DNA of 64,000 nt, from contig OX328124.1 of the NCBI GenBank assembly GCA_946811695.1, positions 61,750,704 to 61,814,703 of the forward strand. Reading direction: 5' to 3'. Shown in pieces: positions 28,537 to 41,730 of the stretch. How positions within the stretch are numbered: position 1 is the stretch's first letter; every line of letters begins with the position of its first letter. Below the pieces are notes generated by a model that searched no databases, was not told the origin of the DNA, and was given only the letters and a program-made list of their open reading frames with translations. Source of the DNA: Gonocerus acuteangulatus (taxonomy: Eukaryota; Arthropoda; Insecta; Hemiptera; Coreidae). A program made the translations under genes and the position numbers.

Positions 28537-30660
28537 TATTATGAATAAAAGGTTAATGTGGTATCTTGAATCTGGGAATCGCCTCTCAGTATACCAATGT
28601 GGTTTCAGAGAGAGAGACACTCAACACTTGACCATATAGTCCGATTAGAGTCATTATTCACAGATTCGCTCATAAACAAAAAGGTTACACTCGCTGTATC
28701 TTTCGATATAAACAAATCATTCGACATAGTCTGGCAAAGAGTAATTATTTCTAAACTCTATGAATGGGGTGCTCGTGGGAATTCGCTCAAATTCATCAGT
28801 GCCCTTCTTTCGAACAGAACGTTCAGAGTCAGAAATGGAACTTGTCTCTCAGATGTCTTTAAGCAAGAAATGGGTGTTCCTCAAGGCAGCGTTCTCTGTA
28901 CAACTCTCTTTCTTATTGCTATGGACTCAGTAAAAGATCACATACCTCCCGATGTGCAGTACTTTCTTTATGTTGAAGACCTACTAATTGTTCACAGTTC
29001 AAACACCACAGAAAATGCACAGAATAAAATACAAGAAGCCATTAACTCTCTCGAACAGTGGACTGACTTGACAGGACTGACATTCTCCACACAAAAAACA
29101 AAATCAATATTATTTACGCGGAAGAAATGCAATATAGACTATCAACTAAAACTGTACAACACCCCAAACAAATACCCCAAACAAATGTTGTTAAATTTTT
29201 AGGACTACACTTCGATAAACGTCTCACGTGGGTGCCTCATCTCAAAGAACTCCTCATAAGAAGTAGAAGATCTCTAAATCTTATGAGAGTCCTGAGAAAC
29301 ACAAGATGGGGTGTCGATAGACAAGTATTGCTACGTGTCTACCGAAGTTATACCAGATCCCTTCTGGACTAGGGATGCGTGGCTTACTCGTCTGCCAAGC
29401 CCACTACACTAAATATGCTGAACACAATACACAATACTGGATTGCGCTTAGCACTAGGAGCTTTCCGGTCTAGTCCAGTCGAAAGTCTGTACGCAGAGGC
29501 AGTGGAGCCTCCTCTATCTTATAGGAGAGCTTTATTATCAGCTTCTTATATCTACAAGCTTAAATATCACCCTGTCCAATCTTATATTACTAAAATAATG
29601 GTGAACCACTTTATGGAAAAATATGAGCAAAGGCGCAGACATGTCCAACCCTTTGTTGTAAGATTTCGCCAAACAGAAGAGCTGTTAGGCCTAGGTCCTT
29701 GGAATATCAGTACACACAAACTCGCATCGACTACACCCTGGACGACACGAAACTTCAATATAGACCTTACACTTACAAAGTATAAAAAATCAGACCCACT
29801 ATCGACACTCCAATATACACATTACTTCACAGAGTACCTGAACAAACACTCAGACTGTCTTACAATATATACAGACGGATCAAAGACAAAAAATGGAGTT
29901 GGGTGTGCAGCTGTCATAGAGAGAAATGTATATGCCGAGAAGCTCCCGCCTTCTTTAAGCATTTTAGATGCGGAATTACATGCCATCCTTTTAGCTCTGA
30001 AGAACATCCCACCAACCCACAAAACGCATGTTATCATTTGCAGCGACTCTTTGGGTTCACTGCAGGATCTTCAGAACATCTACGCTACACATCCCATATG
30101 CACTGAAATACAAGACAAAATACACGACTTACAAACAAGAGGAAAACACGTAATACTTACTGTTTTGGCTGCCAGGACACAAATACCTTGGACAGAGTGA
30201 CACTGCTGACAGACACGCCAAGGATATTACAGAAAAACAAACATACACAAAGACTGAAATCTACTATAAGAACGTTATTAGGCAAACTCGACAGACAATG
30301 CCCGAAAAATGGAAACAGGAATGGACTCAAAAATTGACAATAAATGAAGAAATATCAAACATTACATTCTAAATTGGGAATCATCCAACCGGGACAATCG
30401 TCGTGAAGAAGTTGTACTTGCAAGATTAAAGGATCGGACACACGCCGCTAACTCATGAATACCTGATGACCAAAACTGAAAAACCAACCTGTACAATATG
30501 TAACAGTGACCTAACCGTACAACATATCTTAACTGACTGTCAATCACGACTTAATTTGGACATTCCTCACGACATGACAGAACTCCTTGGAGATGGCAGC
30601 CCTTATATTGACAAGATACTCTCACACCTAAAAGACACCAACATATTTGACAAAATATAA
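28537..30660 (+). pseudogene. LINE ORF2, 5'-truncated and mutated
   Basis: A second member of the I-type LINE family, related to but distinct from the 4.2-kb copy. It begins in RT (NKRLMWYLESGNRLSVYQCGF) and runs to the ORF2 stop at 30658-30660. The first RT Asp is kept (SFDINKSFDIVW), GVPQGSVLCTTLF is present, and YADD is replaced by YVED. RNase H shows TDGS, AELHAILLAL and CSDSLGS. Defects are frameshifts near 28597 and 29150, a stop at 29370 (LLD-stop-GCVAYSS) and a frameshift near 30180 in the WLPGH block. The C-terminal zinc block (CTICNSDLTVQHILTDC) follows. Confidence 0.88.
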
Positions 30661-31141
30661 AATAAAATAAAATAGAAATAACATTAAGGTGGACCAAACA
30701 GCTCTTCCAAAAGAAGACTTTTTATATCCCCCAACTGATTGCACCATTTCTAAAGCCAGCTTAAATTTTTGAATCGGCATTGCTTTGATGATGCACAACT
30801 AACCTTGAATTAGACCAGTTGGCTGTATAATTAGATTTATACGTAGAATTGAAATTCCTAGGATTGTATATATGTACTAATTAACATAACTGTATATGTA
30901 TATAGTATTTATTGTATAATTGTAATAATAATTGTATTAGGCCTTAGTTATGCAGAATGTACATGTGTAGACAATAACGTAATATAATGCAGTAATATAT
31001 AAATGATGTAAGTATAGACAATTATGTAATTTAATATAATGTATAAACGATATAAATATATAGATAATAATGTAATATAATATAATGTTATATAATATAA
31101 TGTAATGATATATACTCAATGTTAACATACAGAAAATAATG

Positions 31142-31213
<72 letters not shown>

Positions 31214-31267
31214 GTAAGGTGTACATCGCTATAAAGCGTTAACACAAAAACAAAATAAAAAAAAAAC
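30661..31267 (+). other. LINE 3' UTR with (TA)n
   Basis: AT-rich sequence following the ORF2 stop, with a TA run at ~31146-31211. It ends in a short hairpin-like block (catcgctataaagcg) and an A-rich tail at ~31246-31268, parallel to the end of the 4.2-kb LINE. No TSD was found. Confidence 0.55.
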
Positions 31268-32997
31268 ATCCACTTGAACTGTGAAGGAATTTTGATTTAT
31301 TGCAGCATGTGTATGTGTGTACCTACATGTATTTACATAAGAGAAGTGGGAATCTGAGTTGGAGCCAATAGGAAAGTGAGAAATGATGGTATGGCAGGAG
31401 GGGTAGTGAAAGAGGGATAGAGAGGGGAGTGGCCGCATCATTAGGGAGCAGGACTCGGGTCATCTGGCAGTCATTTTTCACCCCCCACCCTTTTTCCCCT
31501 CCCCTCCACCCAGTAATGCCAACACCCCAACCTCCAGGACTAATTAAATCCAGGCTAATGGCCTTGGACCAAAAAACATTTTGTAATAACATCCACCAGC
31601 CATCCCCTTCCACCAAACCCGTTTTCCATGATTTTATCAATCAGTCATTCCGTATCATTTAGGATCTTAGGTTCATTTTCTCTTCACTCTCTCTCCCCCT
31701 CTCATTCTATCCTCTCTCCCATCTCCCACACTTTCTCTCCTTCCCACTTCCTTCTTCGTTTCTCTCTCTCCCTCTATTACTACCAAGCTCCATAATAAGT
31801 AAGAAATACAAAATCAGCTCCGCGTGAAGCCCCCAACGACAGTGAATTGAATATACCGATCAGAAGATTAAGTTACATTAGTCGATTTGTAAAACTGTAC
31901 GAAACAAATAACATCAACTCTTGAGCATAATATACATTTAATTTTATTAAACACTGATATTTGTATTTCGAGGATGTTTTGTCATTCTGTCAAAATTACA
32001 TTGATTACTGGGGGCTTGTTCTATATACTGGGGCAGAATTCTATATATTCTGCTGCGGAACTTCTGATGAAGAGGATCGAAGATTTGAATGTTCGATTCT
32101 TACCCTGAAGTCGATTAACTTCATTAGACCGATCCTTTCGTTTCGATAGGCTGTCGATTTATTTATTCAGTGACATGTATCAGGAAATCTACAAATACAC
32201 TTTATTTCGATGATAAAAAAGAATGTATCTAGGATGAGTTTAGTGTTGCCAAGGAAACTTCTGGTCATTTTATAGGTGAAAATGGGAGGTTGTGTTTTTC
32301 ACAGCCTGCTACTGACAGGGCTGGATTCTAGCGACCTAAGGCTGTTTGTCTACTAGGCAGCTCCAACAAAACTTTGCAGGCTCTTTCCACAATATATATA
32401 CTCCCTCTCCTACCCCCTTTCTCTCCCTTTCTCACTCACTCTCTTTCAGTCGAGTAGTTTCTTTTTCAATCACATTACAACTGACAAACTTCTGCTGGGG
32501 CGTCAACTTCCGACCGATGGAGGGAAGAGACATCTCCAACCTTCATTATTTCCTCTGAAAGGAAGAGTCATCCCCTCCCTACGTCAATATGTACCCTCGG
32601 CTTAACGTTGCCACGCCACAGTTTCACTCATACCAGCCACTGCGTCTCTGTTCACGCTTCGTTGACTTAAGCCTAGTGAAAAGAGAAACTTTATTTTGAA
32701 TAGATTTAATAAATAAATATATTACTATAGCATTATCTGATTGCGATGAGTCACTCACTATCTATAAAAATCTTGAAAAGATAGCCGAAAGAAAATATGA
32801 AATGCTCCATTATAACCAATCGCCCGCAAAAAAAAAACAAAAAAAAACTAAATTATAAAAATAATAATGTTAGAAAGAAAAATCCACTAATGGCGAAGAG
32901 AAATTTCAGCGGTTCAAAATCAATAGGACACGATACAACCGAGTAGTCAAAGTGTCTCTCTCTTCCTCTCTCTCATATGTATACATACATTTGGATT

Positions 32998-33002
<5 letters not shown>
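31268..33002. other. Non-coding DNA with polypyrimidine tracts
   Basis: Pyrimidine-rich stretches lie at ~31471-31511 and ~31676-31785 (CT-rich, no TIR). At 32316 the sequence cagggctggattct resembles a hAT end but lacks a partner. No gene was recognised. Confidence 0.4.

Positions 33003-33073
<71 letters not shown>
33003..33073. repeat. (TA)n microsatellite
   Basis: A TA run of about 70 bp. Confidence 0.95.
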
Positions 33074-33074
<1 letters not shown>

Positions 33075-33479
33075 TAAATGAATAAACAAAGAATCATGTC
33101 AAACTCACGTCTGCTAATATTTGGCTTTCTTATCATCCCAAGATTTTTTTTTTAATCTTATTTTTTTCCTTCCTCACAATTTAACTTCTTGAGAAATCAT
33201 TTCACGTGATTTACACAAAATTATTTAACTTTATTCCCGCAGAAATACTGAATTTGTTTTTTTTTTTAATATTCATAATACATACCCGTACAGAAGGTTG
33301 TAAGGAATTCTTATTGAGTCCTTTAGAATTGAATGAGAGATTGATTTAAGGTAATATTTTACGTTTTGTAAAAAAAAGCACGGGACCTCTTTTCTCGAAG
33401 AAAAAGCGGATTTATTTTATTTATTAACCGAGAAGTGATGATTCTGATCCCAGATAATTCGAGAGAAAGGAGGGGTCGG

Positions 33480-33790
33480 ACGTTCTATGAGCACAAAGCG
33501 TCTGTGTGAGTCTGTTCACTTATTACCTGTCTAAAAAATGGACCGATTTTATTAAATTTCGTTCAAAAATGTTTTGTGGGATTTGAAAGATTAAGTTCGT
33601 TAAGCAGCAGAATCCGTTCATATGAACCAGTTTTTTTTGGGCGACATTCACGCAGAAAAAATTGTAACGATTTTGCGTAACTAGGTCTCCAAGTAAGCGT
33701 TTTATAAGTAATTTGACATGAGAAATCTAAGGAAACCGTTTTTAAGGCCATAACTATAACCGCAGTTGAGAAAAATGAAAAAAATCTAGA
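33480..33790 (-). mobile_element. Modular element fragment, inverted copy
   Basis: The reverse strand aligns with 17940-18125: cgttacaatttttt, cggattctgctg, ttaacgaacttaatctttc, gaaatttaataaaatcgg and the end near gaacagactcac. The (TA)n part and terminal hairpin are not present. Confidence 0.55.
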
Positions 33791-36204
33791 TATTTTCGGA
33801 CAAATGCATTCCTGTATGTCTAAAACCCGGTTGTTAAATTGTAGTAAATGTAATACATCATTTCGAATATTTATTAGATTTCCTACAATTACCGGTTCTT
33901 AAAGATTTTCGATAAAGCATTCTCTTTCGGAAAAAGCAGTGCTTAGAGTTCCCCTTAGGATACTGTCAGTTTGCTGTTGTTGAGGCTAAGATATTGCTCC
34001 ACAACACAACAAGGACGCACACATTGCATTTCATTTTACAGGTATTTACATTTTTCATGAAAGATTAAGACAAAACATTACCAGAAAAGGGGGTCACATA
34101 GTAAAATGTGTTGAAATTGGTACAAACCTGTACTGCTAGGATATTTTCATTTAATATATAACATAGGGTCGAACTTCGCCCAAAGAGTGCGAACAGACAA
34201 ATATATATATCCCTATATAAATAAATAAAAATGAAAATATCCTACAGCAATAGAGGGGTTTACCGACTTCACCACACTGTACTATTGTGATTCCATTTTA
34301 CGGTACCTGTTTTTATTCCAAGCTTTCCAAATTACACTAGGGATAAGAAAGAAAACTCGCTTATATTACTCAGCTCCTGTGTGTGTGACTTTTTCTGTAT
34401 TAACTAGGATAAAACTTGAAAGAATAAGTAAATAAATGGTGCTATAAGCCCTTAATTTCTGTAAATAGAGTCTCTAGATTAGTGAGCGAGGATTGAGGGA
34501 GACTGATTAACTAGAATGAGCCCGGGTCCCGGGTCTGGAGAGGGGTGGGCTCCGTTATTTAGTTGCCAAATTGGAGAGGGGCGGTAAGCACAAAGGCGGG
34601 AGGACTTCGGGAAAATGTAAATGGTAAAGAAAACAATGGAGACGGTCGCCACGGCCCATTTGCAATTCTCTCCAGCTGTGAATATGTATAAGACGCTTTT
34701 TCCATGGCAATGCTGTCTGAGGGCTTGACAGCTCGGTCGATAGTACCAGTGGCCGTCAGTTTTACTTTTTATTTTATGTCTTAATCCTCTAAGCTTTACC
34801 GCTCAAGAATTCCGAGTCACTTTTTCGTTCGTATATGGAAATAGCTCAAAAATCTCCATTTTATTCATTCCGTTTTGATTTTTTTGTTATCTTTTTTTTG
34901 TTCTTTCATGACTCGATTTGAATACATGAACTCATTAAGGGATTAGGATTACATCACCTTGGGAATTAAAAAAAAAGTACATTCCACATAATTAGTTGAA
35001 ATTTTAACAATATTTCAACTGTATATTCTCAAACTTCTTTTTTCAAACTGCTGTTCAAGAAAGCTCAAGTTCTAATCAAGCAATGTTGGCCAAATTCACA
35101 ATACATATTATCAACAATATTTATTATTAATGGCGGCAATCTGTATAAACCTTTCTAAAAATCTGTATTATGTATATATAAACGTTAACATCTAAACATA
35201 TAATTATATGGATGCAGGATTTTTTTTTAATGAGATGCATATTTTAATGTTTGTAGAACAAGAAATTCAAAGTTTTTCTTAAGTAAATGCTTGCTTTATC
35301 ATGCATGAATTATCCGAAAATGACTAAGAAATCTTTATAAGTAATTTCCGATGGAAAAACAATGATTGGAGAATCCGATACAAGAAGAGCTAATCATTAT
35401 TTCAATCTGACCTCTAAAACAGGACGGGATCGTCTCCGAGCTGACTTCATTTATAACAGCTGGAAGAAAGCTCATGATAATATTGGACTGGCTACAGCCT
35501 TAATGCTCTTTGTTTAGGGCTTTATCTAGAAACCATTTTTCACGGAAGATTTATGGCTACTATATATCTTCATCAGTGTCTGAATTTGAACCAAGATTAT
35601 TATCCTAATTCTAGCCTAATTCTCAGTTAAAAATCAATTAGAACCGATGGAAGCAAAATTAAAAAAAAGGCAGGACCTTAAATGCTTATGAAATTCTTAA
35701 AAAACATTCTATTGCTAGATTCACGTACGTTTTAAACCATATTGAAATGTCTGTATTTTACAATAGAAAAATATCTGATTACAAGAGATCCAAATAAACA
35801 CAGAATCAGAAATTTAAAAGGAACTTGATCAGCAGATACAATTGATCAGCAGAACTTGATCAGCAGATACAATTGAAGAAGTGTGAAAGAAATTTTACGT
35901 TCCAATAAAAGATGAATTAGGATTGAGACTACGTTGTATTTACAGTATACCACAATCATGTGGTAAAAAATAAAATGGAGAAATAAGTGGATCGTTTTAA
36001 CGAGATCCAAAAAAATATAGATGCTCAATGATGTAGGAAGATTTCTAAAACGAATTATGCAGTAGCATTTCACAAAATCAGTTTTTATAGTATAAAAAAA
36101 AAACGTACTCTTACGAACACCATCCTTAATGGAATTCTGTGATTTGAAGAGGGCGGGGATCATTGTTGATTCACTTCCAAAATAATCGGACGAGTTATTG
36201 GACC
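33791..36204. other. Non-coding DNA; GC-richer island at 34500-34760
   Basis: Around 34500-34760 the sequence is much less AT-rich than its flanks, non-repetitive in this window, and includes cccgggtcccggg, an E-box cagctg and tataag at ~34689. It gives no recognisable frame and may be a promoter or conserved non-coding element. A weak modular-family scrap (gtgcgaacagacaaatatat) lies near 34187. The rest is unassigned. Confidence 0.35.
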
Positions 36205-36208
36205 TTAA

Positions 36209-36897
36209 CCCTTTGAAGCATGATTATTTCTTTTCTCATAAAACAAAATCTGAGAGGTAGAAATAGGCCTCAGGATAACCGGAAAAATACGGAAAAAAAT
36301 TCATCGATTTTTTTTTTCGAGACGTTTATGAAAAACTGAAAGATGCCTGTAGGCATCCTTGTGCGTATTGGGAGGAATGTTTTTGTGAATGAACATACAT
36401 AAGCATTTAAATTTATAGAAACATATAATTTATCAGTTAAATCTGTTTCTCCTCTGCCCATTATCGATCAGATAATGGGATCCATCGCTCGGACCTCAGT
36501 ACCAGATGCATGATGGTGCCCACAGGAAACAAATGAACAACCAAAAAAATTGGCACAAAAAAATCAAATTTCAATAAAACAAACTTTCACTCTGTGGTAA
36601 AATACACCACTAGTACTAGGGAGTACGATTTGTTTTAGGTCAGAATGGACGTTTTTAATAGTATTTTGGCCTTGCGAAACGGGTCCCCTCGGGGTGAGAA
36701 ACGAGACTCCTGGTTTTGTCAACATTAACTTGTTTATTCCTTCTTGGGAACAAAGTACAAAGTTTAAAATTTTCCAGTCCCTTTGACACTTGTTGATGCT
36801 TACAGGGAACGAAATATAATTTGCAAAAACTGGACATAGTGCTCTGGGAGTGTAAAACATAATATGATGCTTGCAGGCATCACGATGCAACAAAGGG
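36209..36897. mobile_element. piggyBac-type MITE
   Basis: The element begins ccctttgaagcatgatt and its other end, read in reverse, begins ccctttgttgcatcgtgat. TTAA flanks it on both sides (36205-36208 and 36898-36901), the diagnostic piggyBac target site. Internal motifs gatgcctgtaggcatc (~36344) and gatgcttgcaggcatc (~36866) form subterminal inverted repeats, also usual for this superfamily. The length is 689 bp with no transposase frame. Confidence 0.85.
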
Positions 36898-36901
36898 TTA
36901 A

Positions 36902-37244
36902 GCAATAGCCTTGAGAATGTTAACGCTCCAGACCTTTGAATGATTAATTAGGTCCCTAAGATTAGGCTTAGACCGTAGCACTATTGAAATATAAGTGGAA
37001 ACTATTGTCTGGGGATGCTGACAGAATGTCAGGCGAAAAATCGGTGATTCCACAAAGACACAGTCAAAGCTAGGTGATCTTGATTCATCGAATGATAACA
37101 GATATTTATAAGTGCAAATTACCAGCGGGAAGGTTTATCTCTAATCAACAAATTAAAAACTACGATGCAACAATGTAATATAATGTAGTAGTGGAGAGCC
37201 AGCATAATTAAATCAAATCAAAATTAGTAAGTATTGTATAGTTA
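36902..37244. other. Non-coding DNA, nothing recognised
   Basis: No gene or repeat family was recognised. Confidence 0.35.
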
Positions 37245-38690
37245 TGCAATGGTTTATTTATTTATATTTATTTATTTAAATTATTCTGCCTCTACCCTTG
37301 AGGGTCATTGGCAGGACATGTAGCTGTTATATTTGTTGGTATATATTGATCTCCTTCAGGAAGTTAATCAAATTTGTGATAGTAGTTTCGTCATCTTGGG
37401 ATGTTATAGCGTGAACGATGTGTAGAAGACTTTTTGCATTTGATGATTATGTGTTCTATAGTCAGAGGCATTTCGCATATTTCAGAAGTGGGTGGATGTA
37501 GATATTTGAGGAGGTAAGTGTGGGTTATTGCACAGTGGCCTATTCGCAAACGTGCCAGAACGACTTCTTCCCTCCGAGATTGACGTGAAGCTGTATCCCA
37601 TTGTCTTGTGTCACGTTTTTCTCTTAGCAATTCGCTCCTGCATATTTGTGACCAAAGTGCTGACCATTATTCCAACATCTTATTTTTAATGTACCTTTTT
37701 ACAACGTGCACAGTCGCCGCATCGACGTGTTGCACATCCGCATCATTGTCACACCGAGCACGGTTTGCTTCTAGGTCTGCTAATTCATTGTACTCGATAC
37801 CACAGTGCGACGGGACGCAGAGAAACGTATATGCTTTATGACTTCATAACATAGTTTCCGGATACTCTGAATCAATCCATTGGAGGAGTCCTCTGTAGTT
37901 AAGGCCTGTTCTGCACTCAGAGAGTCGGTTATTACGAGTACTTTGTTATGGCAATGATCTTGAGCACACTTTACCGCTTGTAGAAGGGCATAAAGCTCTC
38001 CGGAGGATACTGAATTAGATTCATGCAGATTGCTCTTAAAAATACGTGAATCTGATACCACTGCACATCCTACTCGATCTCCCATAGATGCATCCGTGAA
38101 CAACATCAAATAGTCAGGGTATTTACTAATTTCTTCCTAGTACAAGAAGCAATATATGTGTCTTGATGTTGTATCCTTTGGGTATTGCGAAATGGAGGTA
38201 TTGGTCGTATAATTAGGAATCCACCAAGGCGGCGTTGTTACCAATTCAGTCTTGCTAACTTGAGAAATGTTAATATTGTAATGTTCAAGGTACTTCACCA
38301 CTCTATGCTTGAAAGAGTTCGATATCACAATGTTGTTTGGTATTTCCCTCGTTTTGTCAGTAATAAGGGTTTGATGCACTATGTGGTTTGGTAAGCCTTG
38401 AATTGAAGCCCACTTTCAATGTACATACTCTCCGTAGGAGATGTTCGGAAGGCACCTAAAGCTTGCCTGATCCCAGCATTGTGGATGCTATCTAACATTT
38501 TTAAAGCCGACGGACTAGCGGAGCTGTAAACAGGAGAGGCGTAGTCCAACAAGGATCTGATGAGCGTCCTGTAGATATTCATCAAGGTTTTCCGGTTACA
38601 TCCCCACTGTTTGTTGGCTAGAACTTTCAGCAAGTTGATCCTGGTTATACACTTCCTTTTATTCACTTGCAATGGTTTGTTTAGGTTCTA
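37245..38690 (-). pseudogene. LINE ORF2, 5'-truncated, third subfamily
   Basis: On the reverse strand, in order: the RT thumb region at 38672-38379 (LLDYASPVYSSASPSALKMLDSIHNAGIRQALGAFRTSP), a linker at 38379-38137, RNase H at 38109-37780 (FTDAS, SGELYALLQA, ITDSLSAEQAL) and the C-terminal part at 37630-37391 (SRREEVVLARLRIGHCAITHTYLL, then a Cys/His block). The parts lie in different frames with stops between them. The left end is TTTA-rich, which is the LINE tail when read in reverse. Similarity to the 4.2-kb copy is clear but distant. Confidence 0.85.
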
Positions 38691-40136
38691 ATGAACTTGG
38701 GAAATAAGCCATTATTTACTTAAATCTCCTAAGTATTCCCGATTACAAAATTCACTAAAAAGCCCTTACGAATATTTGCTCGGGTGGAATGGGAACTGAC
38801 ATGACCGATTCTTGCAATGAGCATTTAAGTATTACACTGAATGGTAGGGGGCGTAATGGTATAATCGAGGAAGAGAATCGATAAGTCCATTTACCTGCTA
38901 ATGCCCATTGCGCCATTCCTGCACAACTCTCATCTATATTGTGGTTTGTGCCCCGATTTCGTTTGCAATTTATTCAACTGCTTAACGTTTATTAACTAAA
39001 CCTCGGTATGAATTTCCAATCCAAGCCACATTCTTCGTTAAATGAGTCATTCAATTCCGCAATCTGAGTGATTAATATTTGAGAAAGTACTAGTAAAGCT
39101 ATTTATTTTTAAGTGAATATTACTATTTACGTTTATAACAAATAGAAAATAGCCATGTGATTTTGAGCTAGATGCAAGTATAATGCATATCCTGTATCTT
39201 TAAGACAGAGAAAGGTGCTTATGACATCAATATTCTGCAATTTGAATTTCCTGCCAAGCAATGAAGGCATTTAGTTATTCATATTTTACGAAAATATCCA
39301 TATATAAATTTGAATTAATAAACGTATAATGTAATGTTTGATGCTTAAACGGATAGATGTTGAATTTCATATCGTTTGTATTTAAGTTATTATTTCATCA
39401 AATGTATTTTAATTACCTTCGTGAAAATAAACACAGAGGACATAAAAAACATTATAAATATTTTTTTATTGGAATAAGCAAATTTAATTAATTTGTGGAA
39501 TGCATTAATAAAATCTCCCAAAGGTGCTAAGCAGACACTTTTCCAACTCATTTATTACTTGGAGGATTTTAATTATAATTGAAGAATAAAAAGGGAACTG
39601 CGCAGTTGCTGGGGCCACTTTTATTTTATTTTTTTGTCGTATCTCTTTCTATATTCAAATTCAGATTTAAGCCCCTTAAGGACGTCCTTAAAACCTGCCA
39701 ACCTAAGTATAATAAAAAGGAAGGGGAGAGGAGAATTTTTTCTAACCATGAAGCGGCCTGCGGCATTAATTTATGTGGGGTTATTTTTTTATTTTTTTTT
39801 TTTACTACTGTCCATGAAGCAAGGCAATCAAAAAACATAATTCATTCGTAAGCAAAAGAAATGCAAACATTTTACATTTATTTTTGTAGTAAAAAACAAT
39901 GTTATTTCAGCCTCTTTTAGTTCCTAAAATGTTTAAATTAATTAATACTACATCTCCTTATTAGAAATATTTACCAATATTAACATGAAACACTCCTCCA
40001 AACATAGCACGTCCAAGTTGAGCTGAAAGTGGAGCAAGGCTTCTAGGGGTCTGGGTGTATATTATTAAACAACAAAAAAATGTTCTTTCAATAAAGCTAG
40101 TAGTTATTAACAACGTAAACGATTTCATTCATATAC
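38691..40136. other. Non-coding DNA, nothing recognised
   Basis: About 1.4 kb without a recognisable gene or repeat. The overlapping ~70-90-codon frames at 39579-39851 on both strands have no family resemblance. Confidence 0.35.
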
Positions 40137-40800
40137 TCCCAGTATATACTCTACGGCTCGGCATCACCCAGAACTTTAAAAATGCTTGATTCCGTTCATC
40201 TCAGCGGGATCCGGATTTCAACGGGTGCTTACCGTTCAAGCTCAGTAACCAGCCTTTGTGTTGAAGCAGGAGAGCTTCCACTTCATTTTCGACGACAACA
40301 AATTCTTCTCTCAAATTACATCGGCATAAATGCAACCCCTCTCCACCCACTCAATCAATATCTTAATTGCAACCCTAACCGCTCCTATCCATACAATAGA
40401 AAGCCCTTCGCCGTCAGAGCTACTGACATCATCACTGAATTAAGCATTGATACCCAAAATATGATCCACAACGTCTCCGCTTCAAGGCCGCCTTGGACAT
40501 TGACTGTACCTAAAATGAACCTTTCTCTTACCAAATTTAATAAAAAAGACATAGATCCGCTCATTCTGCTAACTGAATTTAGAAAACTAAAAGGTGAGTC
40601 CCCAGAAGGTCAAGATGTCTATACGGATGGCGCGGAAGGACAAAAATGGGGTTGGTTCTGCTATTTATTTAGAAGATAGACAGCTATGATAGACAAAGAA
40701 GAGATGCCCAGCTATCAGATAGAATTGACGAAATTTTCGCGGATCGTCCCAACCAGATTGATAAGCTGTTCCAATTCTTAACGTCAACTGAATTAATAAA
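40137..40800 (+). pseudogene. LINE ORF2 fragment with internal deletion
   Basis: The piece starts in the RT thumb (YGSASPRTLKMLDSVHLSGIRISTGAYRSS), runs to the first RNase H motif (VYTDGAEGQ..GWF) and then jumps, near 40685, to the C-terminal end (LSDRIDEIFADRPNQIDKL..LINNI-stop), which matches PHDMREILTEGSPHMDTI..IYNEI. Most of RNase H and the zinc block are deleted. It is followed by AT-rich tail sequence. Confidence 0.8.
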
Positions 40801-41504
40801 TAATATCTAAAAATATATAAATAAATAAGATGTGTGTGTGTATAAATATAATAAACTCTAAGTAATGGAAGCCTTAGTAAATATCATTAAAAAAAAAATA
40901 AGTGAATAAATAAAAAAAAAAAAAAAAAAAATTAAATCAAATCACCAAATATCATTAAAAAAAATAATAATAACAAAAAATAATTAAATAAAATAAATAA
41001 AAACTTTGAAAATAAAATTATTAACTCCTATCCCCTCACATCTTCTTGTTAACTTCGCGTGACACCGATACAATTATTTTATATAAATATCCACCTATAA
41101 TCCTGTGTTTCATGACCTCATAGTGGTTGACAACACATTAAACAGAAAAAAAAAATATACTCCCAGTGTATGGAAAGGGTTGTTTCCATACTAAACAAAT
41201 TAAGAAGAAATGTAATTGTAGCTATTTATTTCTGCAATTATTATTTTAGTGTTTAAAAATATATAAATACTTTTTTTTATACTAAAAATTTGTAATAATC
41301 TAATTTATTTATTTATACATTATTTTAGACCACGACAATGGCGATTCTTCACAGGAAACAACTAAATAATAATTGTAAACAGGGATTTGATGAGCTAGTA
41401 AAATTTGCTTCCCATAAATGCTTATATTTAAAGCTTCTAAAGAAAAATCTAAGTTTTTAGAAACTCATTGATCACTAGTAAGTTTAATTGCGAGCAAAGT
41501 CATG
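40801..41504. other. LINE 3' UTR or tail and AT-rich DNA
   Basis: A-rich repeats at ~40888-40932 and ~40960-41006 may be the tail of the preceding LINE fragment. No gene was recognised. Confidence 0.35.
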
Positions 41505-41730
41505 GTGAGGGTTGGCCGTGAGGGTTATGGCGTGAGCACTTCACACTCCGTGCCTACGGTCGTGGGTTCGATTCCCACTATGGGTTGGTGGATTTTCTTT
41601 AGAAAAAAAAAAGGCATCAGCCCTATCCTGGCTAGAAAAGGGTGGTAACCCATAGATAACCCGTCCCAAAATTCGTAGTTATTAATAATGGACGTGAAAA
41701 TTAAAATAATAATAATAATAATAATAATAA
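41505..41730 (+). mobile_element. Second tRNA-type SINE family, long copy
   Basis: The head has a plausible A box (tggccgtgagggttatgg) and a clear B box (ggttcgattccc, ~41566-41577). The body has aaaaaggcatcagcccta and aacccatagataaccc, ending in gacgtgaaaatt and an (AAT)n tail (~41703-41730). A truncated reverse copy is at 25317-25490. Confidence 0.8.

Noticed and set aside
32316..32345. hAT-type end cagggctggattct
   Set aside because: No matching inverted end and no 8-bp duplication seen nearby; at most a truncated end.
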